Positions 1-7,214 of a stretch of 18,897 nt of DNA are shown here, piece after piece. A program made the position numbers and the translations under genes. Origin of the DNA: Chryseobacterium sp. (GTDB taxonomy: Bacteria; Bacteroidota; Bacteroidia; Flavobacteriales; Weeksellaceae); contig JAGNPP010000013.1 in assembly GCA_017989575.1 (NCBI GenBank), forward strand, positions 1 to 18,897, in the 5' to 3' direction. The notes beneath the pieces were generated by a model. It made no database searches. It was not told the origin of the DNA and saw only the letters and a program-made list of their open reading frames with translations. Every line of letters begins with the position of its first letter. Within the stretch, counting starts at the first letter, position 1.

Positions 1-853
1 TTCGCTTTTGCCACTGCATTTCGCCACCAAATCTATCTTCGTAAAAATATCTCAAAGCAAAACTCGCTTGGCGATTTTCTTTTCTTTTAAAATTCCATTT
101 GTTGAAAACTGAGATTCGGTTTTGCAAGGGCGTGTCGGTGAAATTATCTTTATTTTGGTCAATTCTGTTCCCAAAATAGAAATAGTTGAGACTCAACAAA
201 CTGGAAAAATTCTTGTTATCAAACATTTTTTTTGCAATATCAAGATTGATTTCACCTTGATTTCCCGTTATCACATCTGTAGCAAAATCCGGCGCCTGCA
301 AAGCATTTTTTGTAATGATATTAATAACGCCGCCCATCGCTTCCGAACCGTAAATAGAAGAAGCCGGACCTTTCGTCACCTCGATTCTGTCAATCAAACT
401 ATTCGGAATTCCGCTGAGTCCGTAAACTGTGGAAAGTGAACTTACAATCGGTATTCCGTCAATCAAAATCATCGTGTAAGCGCCTTCCAAACCGTTGATG
501 TGAATGTCGCCCGTATTACAAACCGCACAATTCAGCTGAGGTTTTACGCCGTTGACCATCGCAATCGCTTCAAACATATTAGCCGTCGGATTTTTTCTAA
601 AGAATTGTTGCGAATAAACATCCGTCGAAATCGGACTGTTCAACTTCTGCACGGGAAGTTGGGTGATTGTGACTTCATCAATATCATTTGATTTCTTCAA
701 AGTGTCAATGGACGCAGTGATGGAATCTTGCCGAATAGTTTCCGCTACCTTCAGAGTGTCCACGGAAGAATTTAAAGAATCTTTTGGAATAGATTCAATT
801 TGCGCATTAATAAAAACCGAAAATAAACTGAGTATGATGTAAAGTAATTTCAT
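1..853 (-). CDS. TonB-dependent outer-membrane receptor, N-terminal part (cut by window start)
   Basis: The N-terminal 284 residues of a TonB-dependent receptor, an outer-membrane active transporter driven by TonB-ExbBD. A signal peptide covers about residues 1-18 (ends INAQ). A short polar linker follows with two similar 11-residue units (DSLNSSVDTLK and DSITASIDTLK). A TonB-box-like DEVTIT lies near residues 59-64. The plug domain runs from about 70 to 185 and has family hallmarks: NTGDIHINGLEG, ILIDGIPI, RIEVTKGPASSIYGSEAMGG and INIITK. Barrel strands begin after that. A Cys pair (CAVC, about 109-112) sits just before the plug loop; this variant is common in Bacteroidota receptors, but I cannot assign a substrate. 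There is no N-terminal carboxypeptidase-like domain, so it is not SusC-like. The start ATG at 851-853 is the only one that gives a signal peptide. Confidence 0.93.
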   Translation of the reverse strand, partial: MKLLYIILSLFSVFINAQIESIPKDSLNSSVDTLKVAETIRQDSITASIDTLKKSNDIDEVTITQLPVQKLNSPISTDVYSQQFFRKNPTANMFEAIAMVNGVKPQLNCAVCNTGDIHINGLEGAYTMILIDGIPIVSSLSTVYGLSGIPNSLIDRIEVTKGPASSIYGSEAMGGVINIITKNALQAPDFATDVITGNQGEINLDIAKKMFDNKNFSSLLSLNYFYFGNRIDQNKDNFTDTPLQNRISVFNKWNFKRKENRQASFALRYFYEDRFGGEMQWQKR

Positions 854-864
854 TAAAACAAAAA

Positions 865-882
865 TGTTAGACAAAGCTAACA
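865..882 (-). promoter_or_regulatory. Candidate promoter with inverted repeat for the TonB receptor
   Basis: Read on the minus strand, TAGCTTTG (872-879) fits the Bacteroidota -7 element TAnnTTTG and lies about 20 bp before the ATG. It is embedded in an inverted repeat, TGTTAG-6-CTAACA, covering 865-882. The repeat could be an operator or a 5'-leader hairpin. No convincing -33 element is visible. Confidence 0.4.
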
Positions 883-930
883 ATTTTATTAGAAATAAAA
901 AATTTACTTTCGTTTTAATTTTTCGCACAC

Positions 931-960
931 AAAAAAACTCATCAAAAAAATGATGAGTTT
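931..960 (-). terminator. Rho-independent terminator after the BI-1 gene
   Basis: Perfect 10-bp arms AAACTCATCA (935-944) and TGATGAGTTT (951-960) enclose a 6-base loop. On the minus strand a run of T residues follows. It lies about 45 bp past the stop of the YccA/BI-1 gene, so it should end that transcript before the TonB receptor promoter. Confidence 0.8.
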
Positions 961-1005
961 AATATTAATTGTCTAAAATCTAATATCTAGATTCTAACAT
1001 CCTTT

Positions 1006-1689
1006 CTAATCTCTTCTGCTCAGAAATATTCTCAAAATGTACCAGAACAAAAGCATTATGGATGAGAACAATTGTAAAGCTGCGCCTACATATTGACCTT
1101 TCGAGTATTGGTTTTTGATGTTATAAGTCTCATACAAAATACTCGCACTTGCCAACGCAACCATCGCCAAAGAGAACCAAAGTCCAAGATTGAACCCGAA
1201 AATTGCGCCAACCACAATCACGCCCAACGCTACAAATCCACCAATCACGATAATGTTTCTAAGGAAAGAAAAATCTTTGTTGGTGAGGAAAACTGCCGCT
1301 GTCAATCCAGCAAACATAAAAGCCGTTACCAACGCTGCCTGCGTGATGATTTCGGGTGCGTACAAAGTTGCGATGCCCAACATCGGGAGAAAAATCACGG
1401 CTTGTATCAAAACAAACAATCCCAATCCCAAATATTGCGTGGTTTTTGAAACGGAAAATGACAATTTGGTCGCCAACATAGAAACCATCCAAAACACACC
1501 GATGATTAGCAACCAAGTGTATTGGCCTGAAACCATCGACAAAATCATTTCCATCGGAACCACTTTTAGCAAGATGCTTTCCACTGCTCCGAACGCCAAA
1601 ATCGCCACTGCGACGTGCATATACGTTTTTCTGTAAAATTCTGCTCTTTCGATTTCCGAAATTTCCGAAACCATTAATGAATCATTCAT
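1006..1689 (-). CDS. Bax inhibitor-1/YccA family membrane protein
   Basis: A 227-residue inner-membrane protein of the BI-1/YccA family. After a short polar N-terminus (MNDSLMVSEISEIERAEFYR) come about seven hydrophobic segments. The family-like end is also present: an ILYETYNI segment, then GAALQLFSSIMLLFWYILRIF and a short basic tail. Members are linked to membrane protein quality control (E. coli YccA acts on FtsH) or to calcium leak; which applies here is unknown. The start at 1689 is preferred to an upstream in-frame start at 1731, because a TATCTTTG promoter element (1711-1718) lies inside the longer version. A second ATG at 1674 is possible. It is a single-gene transcript ending at the hairpin at 931-960. 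Confidence 0.9.
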   Translation of the reverse strand: MNDSLMVSEISEIERAEFYRKTYMHVAVAILAFGAVESILLKVVPMEMILSMVSGQYTWLLIIGVFWMVSMLATKLSFSVSKTTQYLGLGLFVLIQAVIFLPMLGIATLYAPEIITQAALVTAFMFAGLTAAVFLTNKDFSFLRNIIVIGGFVALGVIVVGAIFGFNLGLWFSLAMVALASASILYETYNIKNQYSKGQYVGAALQLFSSIMLLFWYILRIFLSRRD

Positions 1690-1710
1690 TTGTAAAAATT
1701 TTAATAATCT

Positions 1711-1718
1711 CAAAGATA
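1711..1718 (-). promoter_or_regulatory. -7 promoter element of the BI-1 gene
   Basis: TATCTTTG on the minus strand matches TAnnTTTG and lies about 21 bp before the chosen ATG at 1689. It decides the start: the longer reading frame would begin upstream of the promoter. A TTG about 17 bases upstream of it could be the -33 element. Confidence 0.5.
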
Positions 1719-1808
1719 GTAAAAGATACAAGAATCAAGAATGAAGAATCAAGAAAAGTTGATGTTGTATTTTTTATTTGGGGCAGCTATTTACGCTTGG
1801 TAGTTTAT

Positions 1809-1826
1809 CCTGAGCGTAGTCGAAGG
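1809..1826. repeat. Dispersed intergenic repeat (CCTGAGCGTAGTCGAAGG)
   Basis: I recognise this 18-base string as a variant of a short repeat (TGAGCGnAGTCGAAGG) that recurs between genes in many Bacteroidota genomes. Only one copy is in this window, so the call rests on recall. It lies in the gap between the BI-1 gene and the homogentisate dioxygenase, where I see no gene. Confidence 0.5.
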
Positions 1827-1963
1827 GTTCCCAATCTTTTTTGCCGACGATTTCTCTCTAAATAGAACCAAAGTCAAAGCAAAAAAGGATTTCCACTCAA
1901 GTCGGGCTGCAGCTTCGCAAAGTTGAAGATTTGTTTATTAATCCAACTTTTCCTATTAAATTC

Positions 1964-2083
1964 AAATCTGCAAAATTCGCCTCATCTGCGAGAAACTAAC
2001 AATCTTAGCTGAGCAAAGCGCCTTTGCGAACTCAAAAATATTTTCAAGAATGTCAAAAAATCTTTGCGCGCTTTGCGTTAAAG
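1964..2083. repeat. Degenerate dispersed repeats in the 1719-2115 gene-free gap
   Basis: The gap holds sequences typical of flavobacterial intergenic repeats. One is the ATCTGCAAAATTCGC/ATCTGCGAGAAA type (1964-1995). The other is the ATCTTTGCGCGCTTTGCG/TTAAAG type (2060-2083), with a weaker relative near 2001-2033 (AATCTTAGCTGAGCAAAGCG). The remainder (1732-1960) shows no coding signal on either strand. These are probably non-coding remnants. Confidence 0.4.
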
Positions 2084-2115
2084 AATAAGTTGCAATCTAA
2101 TTCTCAAAAAAATAT

Positions 2116-2123
2116 TACATTTG
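2116..2123 (+). promoter_or_regulatory. -7 promoter element of the homogentisate dioxygenase gene
   Basis: TACATTTG matches TAnnTTTG and lies 21 bp before the ATG at 2145. It overlaps an in-frame TTG at 2121, which makes that TTG unlikely as a start. A TTG at 2090-2092 is a slightly distant -33 candidate. Confidence 0.55.
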
Positions 2124-2144
2124 AGAAAAGCCAAATCCAACAAA

Positions 2145-3299
2145 ATGAGATACGTTCAGCTAGGTAAGATTCCACCAAAAAGACACACTGTTTTCAAATC
2201 CGAAAACAACCAATTCTATTACGAGCAACTCTTTGGAACAGAAGGTTTTCACGGCATTGCATCGTTGTTGTATCACACGCATCGCCCGACTCAAATCAAA
2301 TCCATAGGCGAAGCAAAAGACGTGACGCCGAAAATTGCGGTCGAGAAAAACGTCACACCAAGAATGATAAAAGGCGCAAAAGTGACCGCTGAAGATGACT
2401 TTTTGGAAAGCCGGAAGGTTTTGATGCTAAACAACGATTTGAAAATGGGTCTGGCAAAACCAAGAAAATCTCCAGACTACTTCTATAAAAACGCAGAATG
2501 CGACGAGTTGCTTTTCGTACACGCCGGAAGGGGAATTCTCAAAACAATGCTCGGAAACATTGACTTCTCTGTCGGCGACTATCTCATCATTCCGAGAGGA
2601 ACAATTTATCAACTGGAATTGGAATCTGAAGACAATGTTTTCCTTTTCATAGAAGCGCATTCCCCTATTTACACGCCCAAACGTTACCGAAATGAGTTTG
2701 GGCAATTGCTGGAACATTCGCCATTTTGTGAGCGTGATATTGTTCCGCCAACTTTCGTAGAACCGGAAAATGAGAAAGGCGATTTTCTCATCAAAGTCAA
2801 AAAGGAAAATCAAATCACGGATTTCATTTATGCCACGCATCCGTTTGATGTCGTTGGTTGGGACGGTTATTTTTATCCTTACAAATTCAATATCAAAAAC
2901 TTTGAACCGATTACGGGGAGAATTCATCAACCACCTCCGGTTCATCAGAACTTTGAAGCGCATAATTTTGTGGTTTGCTCTTTTGTGGCAAGAATGTACG
3001 ATTATCATCCACAAGCGATTCCTGCGCCTTACAATCATTCCAACATCGATTCAGACGAGGTTTTGTTTTACACAGAAGGTGATTTTATGAGCAGAAACCA
3101 CGTTGATTTAATGGATTTTTCACTTCATCCTGGCGGGATTGTTCACGGTCCGCATCCTGGCGCGATGGAACGAAGTATTGGGAAAAAATCTACCGACGAA
3201 TATGCGGTGATGGTTGACCCTTTCCGACCTTTTAAATTGACGGAAGAAGCGATAAAAGTGGAAGACCCAAGTTATAAAACGAGTTGGTTGGAAGATTAA
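2145..3299 (+). CDS. hmgA: Homogentisate 1,2-dioxygenase
   Basis: A cytosolic Fe(II) dioxygenase of 384 residues. It opens the ring of homogentisate to maleylacetoacetate in tyrosine/phenylalanine breakdown. Family features include an early FHGIASLLYHTHRPTQ block, an N-terminal cupin half (about 90-180, GDYLIIPRGTIYQLEL), GYFYPYKFNI and FEPITGRIHQPPPVHQ (about 241-268). The C-terminal metal site has H298 and E305 in YNHSNIDSDEVLFY, followed by SLHPGGIVHGPHPG (H328, H334, H337). The length suits the shorter bacterial group (about 385) rather than the roughly 440-residue eukaryotic form. The start ATG at 2145 is placed by the promoter at 2116-2123. No other tyrosine-catabolism gene is next to it. 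The broken regulator starts 21 bp downstream. Confidence 0.93.
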   Translation: MRYVQLGKIPPKRHTVFKSENNQFYYEQLFGTEGFHGIASLLYHTHRPTQIKSIGEAKDVTPKIAVEKNVTPRMIKGAKVTAEDDFLESRKVLMLNNDLKMGLAKPRKSPDYFYKNAECDELLFVHAGRGILKTMLGNIDFSVGDYLIIPRGTIYQLELESEDNVFLFIEAHSPIYTPKRYRNEFGQLLEHSPFCERDIVPPTFVEPENEKGDFLIKVKKENQITDFIYATHPFDVVGWDGYFYPYKFNIKNFEPITGRIHQPPPVHQNFEAHNFVVCSFVARMYDYHPQAIPAPYNHSNIDSDEVLFYTEGDFMSRNHVDLMDFSLHPGGIVHGPHPGAMERSIGKKSTDEYAVMVDPFRPFKLTEEAIKVEDPSYKTSWLED

Positions 3300-3319
3300 T
3301 GTCAAATATAATTTCCTAA

Positions 3320-3900
3320 ATGTCTGACTTCGATTACTTGATAAATTATGTCCAAAAAATTTTTGGATTGGATAATGATGATGTTATAAGAATCGATGAT
3401 TATTTTGAAATTCAAACCTAGAAGAAGAATGAGATTTTCTTGAATTCTGGTGACGTTTGCAAACATATTTATTTTGTCAAGAAAGGAATTCTTAGAACTT
3501 TCCACATCAATTCCAACGGAACGGAATTCACACGATTGATTGTGAAAGAAAATCAGTTTTGTACGGTTTTGATTAGTTTTCAGGAGAAGATGGCTTCTCC
3601 GGCTTTTATTCAGGCTTTGGAAGATTGTGTTTTGTTCATTATTTCTCAGGAGAATTTTCTGCGGTTTGTTTCCCAATCCGATAATGCAAAGAAGATCTAC
3701 ACCACTATTTTGAACAATTTCAGAATTATCAAATCAGAAGATTGGAATTTCTGACGCAATATTCTCCTCAGGAAAAAACTGAAATTTTCATTAAGGAAAA
3801 CCCAGAGTTAGAATCCAGAATCACAGACAAGATTATTGCATCTTATTTGCAAATCACGCCAGAAACTTATTCGCGCTGTAAGAAAAAATTGGAGTCTTGA
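3320..3900 (+). pseudogene. Crp/Fnr-family transcription regulator, inactivated
   Basis: Remains of a cyclic-nucleotide-binding-type regulator (Crp family), about 190 codons. From ATG 3320 the frame reads MSDFDYLINYVQKIFGL, then stops at TAG 3419-3421 (codon 34) where relatives would have Tyr or a similar residue. The same frame continues as a good effector domain (KKNEIFLNSGDVCKHIYFVK, then ILRTFHIN and QALEDCVLFIISQENF) to a stop at about 3752. Homology continues in another frame from about 3739 (RLEFLTQYSPQEK, NPELESRITDKIIASYLQ, ITPETYSRCKKKLES) to TGA 3898-3900. The latter holds the winged-helix recognition region. One stop plus one small indel separate it from an intact gene, so it is a recent pseudogene unless these are sequencing errors. 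Confidence 0.8.
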
Positions 3901-3932
3901 TTTGAATCAATGTTTTTGAAACTCCTGAATCA

Positions 3933-3959
3933 TAAATTTGATTTAATTAAAAATCAAAT
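3933..3959 (+). promoter_or_regulatory. Candidate promoter and inverted repeat before the small lipoprotein
   Basis: TAAATTTG (3933-3940) fits the TAnnTTTG element and is 22 bp before the ATG. A perfect inverted repeat with 9-bp arms (ATTTGATTT 3936-3944, AAATCAAAT 3951-3959) begins inside it and spans the likely transcription start. It could be an operator or a leader hairpin that hides the start codon at 3963. Confidence 0.4.
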
Positions 3960-3962
3960 GTT

Positions 3963-4373
3963 ATGAAACTTTATATTTTATCTCTTGCGATTTTGCTTTT
4001 GTATCATTGTAAACGAGAAGACGAACCAAAAAATGAAATCTTTGGAACGTGGAAATTGAAAAAATCTTACACAAACGGAAAAGAAAATAATCTTGCAGAA
4101 TGCAGATTGAAAAGTACTTTGGAAATTCCTGACCAATTTTCAGCCACATTTACCAATTATTATACAGAGGACAATGAGTGTAAAAGCTACATAGACGCTG
4201 GGAAACTTTACAAAGAATCAGAGACGAGTTATATCTACGACCCACCATCATTGATGGATCAACGTCAAAGAATCACAATTACTCAAAATACATTAATTTT
4301 CAGTTGGGATAGCTGGGAATTTGTGAATGGAAATTTAGTTTCAACGCCAGTATGGGAAATTTATAATAGGTAA
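3963..4373 (+). CDS. Small lipoprotein, lipocalin-like domain (putative)
   Basis: A 136-residue secreted protein. The N-terminus MKLYILSLAILLLYHC is a hydrophobic signal ending in a Cys at 16. The lipobox is imperfect (LLYHC), but the following KREDEPKNE is acidic, as in Bacteroidota surface-export signals. The mature part opens with IFGTWKLKKSY, the usual first strand of lipocalin-like proteins, and has two further Cys residues (in AECRL and NECKS). The end (LIFSWDSWEF, PVWEIYNR) fits a beta-rich fold. No function can be assigned. The gene follows the broken Crp-type regulator but has its own candidate promoter. It ends just before a hairpin that separates it from the convergent dehydrogenase. 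Confidence 0.75.
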   Translation: MKLYILSLAILLLYHCKREDEPKNEIFGTWKLKKSYTNGKENNLAECRLKSTLEIPDQFSATFTNYYTEDNECKSYIDAGKLYKESETSYIYDPPSLMDQRQRITITQNTLIFSWDSWEFVNGNLVSTPVWEIYNR

Positions 4374-4403
4374 GTGATTTTCTTCATCATCTTATTAAAA
4401 CCA

Positions 4404-4427
4404 AAAGCTAACATTTCTGTTAGCTTT
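4404..4427. terminator. Hairpin between convergent genes, likely bidirectional terminator
   Basis: Perfect 10-bp arms AAAGCTAACA and TGTTAGCTTT with a 4-base loop. It lies between the ends of the lipoprotein (4373, +) and the dehydrogenase (4524, -). The T-rich tail is better on the minus strand (TTTTGGTTTT) than on the plus strand. Confidence 0.65.
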
Positions 4428-4523
4428 CACTTTACCTCACCTTCAAATGTGAACTTTTTTTTTAAAGCTGAAAACCAATTTTATTTCAGAATAAATTATC
4501 GGTTTTTCGTAGGCTGACTATTT

Positions 4524-5285
4524 TTAAAGATTCACACCACCAGAAACTTCGATTCGTTGGGCATTTATCCACTTTGCATCGTCGGTACAAAGGAAAGCCA
4601 CAACACCGCCAATATCCGACGGAAGTCCTACCCGACCCAATGCCGTTGCACTTGCTATATGATGATTCACTTGGTCATTATCCCTCACAACACCACCTCC
4701 GAAATCTGTTTCTATGGCGCCCGGAGCAACCACATTCACGTTGATTCCACGTTTTCCGAATTCTTGCGCTTCGTATCTTGTCAAAACTTCCATTGCGCCT
4801 TTCAAAGCTCCGTAAGCGCCATAACCAGGCATAGAAAATCTCGTTAAACCGGAAGAAATATTCACAATCCCTCCACCATCATTTATGAATTCAAGAGATT
4901 TTTGAGTGAGGAAAAACGGTGCTTTGAATTGGATATTCACAAGACTGTCAAAATCCGATTCATTCATCTCGGCAATCGGCGCATTGATTCCGATTCCTGC
5001 GTTATTAACCAAATAATCAAACTTTTCTGTCCCGAATTTACCTTTCAAAACAGTTTTTAATTCGTTAAAGAATTTATCAAAATTTTTGGAATCTGAAACA
5101 TCCAATTGAAGTGCAGATGCTTTCTGTCCAGTTTTCTCGATCTCAGCAACTACAAATTCCGCTTCATCTTTTTTGCTGTTGTATGTGATGAGCACATCCA
5201 GACCTTTTTCGGCAATTCTAAAGGCCATTTCTTTTCCTAAACCACGGCTCCCGCCGGTAACTAATGCTATTTTGTTTTGTGACAT
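4524..5285 (-). CDS. SDR-family NAD(P)-dependent oxidoreductase
   Basis: A classical short-chain dehydrogenase/reductase of 253 residues, soluble and presumably oligomeric. The cofactor motif TGGSRGLG is at 10-17 and suits a Rossmann fold; a basic residue in it often favours NADPH. LDVSD is at 61-65 and NNAG at 94-97. The catalytic set is S145 (NISSG), Y158 and K162 (YGALK), followed by VNVVAPGAIETDF. The C-terminus ISVSGG-like segment (RIEVSGGVNL) is intact. The substrate cannot be deduced; FabG-like acyl reductases look similar. It lies 65 bp after the AraC-type regulator on the same strand with its own promoter element (5306-5313), so it is a plausible target of that regulator. Confidence 0.92.
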   Translation of the reverse strand: MSQNKIALVTGGSRGLGKEMAFRIAEKGLDVLITYNSKKDEAEFVVAEIEKTGQKASALQLDVSDSKNFDKFFNELKTVLKGKFGTEKFDYLVNNAGIGINAPIAEMNESDFDSLVNIQFKAPFFLTQKSLEFINDGGGIVNISSGLTRFSMPGYGAYGALKGAMEVLTRYEAQEFGKRGINVNVVAPGAIETDFGGGVVRDNDQVNHHIASATALGRVGLPSDIGGVVAFLCTDDAKWINAQRIEVSGGVNL

Positions 5286-5305
5286 AATGTTTTAATTTTA
5301 TGAGA

Positions 5306-5313
5306 CAAAGGTA
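5306..5313 (-). promoter_or_regulatory. -7 promoter element of the SDR gene
   Basis: TACCTTTG on the minus strand matches TAnnTTTG and lies about 20 bp before the ATG at 5285, inside the gap to the upstream regulator. It implies that the dehydrogenase can be transcribed on its own. Confidence 0.5.
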
Positions 5314-5350
5314 GAATTAAAGGAATATAAAAAATGGTGACAGTATCAGT

Positions 5351-5749
5351 TTATTCGGTGAGCATTTCAGATTTTGAAAGACTTACTTCTCGATATTGTT
5401 TCGGTGTAATTCCTGCGAATCTTTTAAAAAATTTGGTAAAATTTGAAGGGTCGTAAGTCAGAATTTTTGCAATTTCTGCAATGCTCATTTTGTTTTCTGC
5501 CAGATATAATTTCGCTACGTCGAGAATTTTATCTTCAACAAACGAACACGGTGAATTGCCTGTCACCAGTTTTATGGTATTGCTGAGATGTCTTGGGTGG
5601 ATGTGCATTTTTTCCGCAACATCTCGAATTTCGTAGATTTCTTCGGACTTTCCTGATAAAACATCAGCAAGATTATCATCAACAATTTTGAGAAAATCGC
5701 TGGTAATTTCTTTTTGTCTTGCTAATATTTTTTTAGGAATTTCTGTCAT
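5351..5749 (-). CDS. AraC-type DNA-binding protein, stand-alone HTH domain
   Basis: A 132-residue transcription regulator with little more than the AraC/XylS DNA-binding domain. The first helix-turn-helix spans about 40-62 (YEIRDVAEKMHIHPRHLS). The second is about 88-110 (MSIAEIAKILTYDPSNFTKF), followed by the family signature FKRFAGITPKQYR. There is no ligand-binding domain, only a 35-residue helical lead. The ATG (5747-5749) lies one base after the stop of the Mpl-type ligase, so translation is probably coupled and the two share a promoter. The next gene downstream is the SDR, and small AraC proteins beside SDR genes suggest local control. All residues of the double HTH look intact. Confidence 0.88.
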   Translation of the reverse strand: MTEIPKKILARQKEITSDFLKIVDDNLADVLSGKSEEIYEIRDVAEKMHIHPRHLSNTIKLVTGNSPCSFVEDKILDVAKLYLAENKMSIAEIAKILTYDPSNFTKFFKRFAGITPKQYREVSLSKSEMLTE

Positions 5750-5750
5750 A

Positions 5751-7088
5751 TTATTTCGTCAAATCCAAACCGCCGAAATTACCGGAACTCATCATCACAA
5801 AAGCGCCTTTGGATTTGTCCAAAGTTTCCCAGTAAGCGTGAAGGTCTTCTGCATTGGTAAAGACTTTCAGGTTTTCATTTTTGAATTTTTCCTTAATCAA
5901 ATCTGGAGAAATCGGGTCCATTCTTTTGATTTTCAAAGCGTCTTCTGAATAGAAAACGACGGCGTTGTCCAAACCGTCCATTGCGTGGTCGTATTGCTCA
6001 AGAAAAACTGGATTCAGACTGGAATAAGTGTGCAATTCTAGAAATCCAAATGTTTTAGTTTTTGAGAACTGTTCTGCAAATGCGGAAACGGTCGCTTTCA
6101 CTTTGCTTGGTGCGTGCGCGAAATCTTTGTAAAGTAGTCCGCCATCATCTCTTTTGACAATTTCAAGACGTTTGGAAGCGCCTTTGAAACTCATAATCGC
6201 TTCGTAGAATTCTTCTTCCATAATGCCCAATTGAGAGCAGATGAATCTTGCACCTTCCATATTCAGCAAATTGTGTTTTCCGAAAACTGACAATGGAATA
6301 TCGCCCATATCGGTTTTCAGATTGACAATTCCGTTTTCTATTTTGTAAGCTGGCGTTTTGTAAGGAATTTTTCTGAAATAATTTTCAGCCGATTCCACCA
6401 CTTTCACCACTTCTTCATCTTCTTCATTATAAACCAAAACTCCGCCAGGCGTGATGCTCGCAACAAATTTTCTGAATTGGTCGATGTAATCATCAAAGGT
6501 TTTGAAAACATTGATGTGATCCCAAGCGATTCCAGAAACCAAAGCGATATTGGGTTGATATAATAAAAATTTAGAACGCAAATCAATCGGAGAAGACAGA
6601 TATTCGTCGCCTTCGAGAATCATAAAATCGTTGTCATCCGTAATCTTCACCATACAATCGAAGCCTTCCAATTGGGCACCAACCATATAATCGATATCTT
6701 TCTGATGAAAATTGAGAACGTGGAGAATCATCGAGGTAATCGTGGTTTTCCCGTGGGAACCGCCGATGACCACTCTGGTTTTTTCTTTGGATTGTTCGTA
6801 CAGAAATTCTGGATAAGAATAAATCTTCAAACCTAATTCTTTTGCTTTGGCAAGTTCAGGATTGTCGGTGTGCGCGTGCATTCCGAGGATTACGGCATCA
6901 ATATCCGAAGTCAGTTTTTCGGGAAACCAACCCAATTCCTCGGGAAGGATTCCTTTTTTATCCAATCGGGATTTTGAAGGTTCGAAAATAGCATCGTCTG
7001 AGCCTGTGACCTGATAGCCTTTATCTTTGAGCGCAATGGCAAGATTGTGCATCGCAGAACCGCCAATGGCAATGAAATGGGTTTTCAA
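5751..7088 (-). CDS. mpl: Mur ligase of the Mpl type (UDP-MurNAc:L-Ala-gamma-D-Glu-meso-Dap ligase)
   Basis: A cytosolic ATP-dependent ligase of 445 residues. In the Mpl family it reattaches recycled murein tripeptide to UDP-N-acetylmuramate. It has an N-terminal Rossmann-like domain (FIAIGGSAMHNLA, 5-17; GSDD 29-32), the P-loop GGSHGKTTI at 109-117, the central-domain markers LEGDEYLSS and SGIAWDHINVF, and a C-terminal domain with SFKGASKRLEIV and DFAHAPSKV. The length fits Mpl or MurC, and SHGKTT with the HAPSKV block favours Mpl. The start is TTG (7086-7088): the next in-frame ATG would remove the nucleotide-binding GG loop, and a promoter element at 7106-7113 fits this start. The AraC-type gene follows one base later. 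Confidence 0.88.
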   Translation of the reverse strand: MKTHFIAIGGSAMHNLAIALKDKGYQVTGSDDAIFEPSKSRLDKKGILPEELGWFPEKLTSDIDAVILGMHAHTDNPELAKAKELGLKIYSYPEFLYEQSKEKTRVVIGGSHGKTTITSMILHVLNFHQKDIDYMVGAQLEGFDCMVKITDDNDFMILEGDEYLSSPIDLRSKFLLYQPNIALVSGIAWDHINVFKTFDDYIDQFRKFVASITPGGVLVYNEEDEEVVKVVESAENYFRKIPYKTPAYKIENGIVNLKTDMGDIPLSVFGKHNLLNMEGARFICSQLGIMEEEFYEAIMSFKGASKRLEIVKRDDGGLLYKDFAHAPSKVKATVSAFAEQFSKTKTFGFLELHTYSSLNPVFLEQYDHAMDGLDNAVVFYSEDALKIKRMDPISPDLIKEKFKNENLKVFTNAEDLHAYWETLDKSKGAFVMMSSGNFGGLDLTK

Positions 7089-7105
7089 TTCTGAATAATT
7101 TTAGA

Positions 7106-7113
7106 CAAAAATA
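7106..7113 (-). promoter_or_regulatory. -7 promoter element of mpl
   Basis: TATTTTTG on the minus strand fits TAnnTTTG and ends 18 bp before the TTG start codon. It separates the mpl-AraC transcript from the two-component operon, which ends at 7215. Confidence 0.5.
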
Positions 7114-7214
7114 GGAATTTTAAGCCAAGTTTTCACTTAATAAAAGATAAGAGTTGTCAGTTGGTTTCGGAAATATATCTTTTTTAACGTTACGAAATTT
7201 TACTATCTCAAATT

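Noticed and set aside
1093..1636. Plus-strand frames across the BI-1 gene
   Set aside because: They are antisense to an intact membrane protein gene and have no promoter or family features.
2427..3038. A 203-codon minus-strand frame
   Set aside because: It lies wholly antisense to the well-recognised hmgA and its protein resembles nothing.
4404..4427. Relation of this hairpin to the inverted repeat at 865-882 (shared AAAGCTAACA)
   Set aside because: Ten shared bases in AT-rich DNA with different context (terminator versus promoter) are probably chance.
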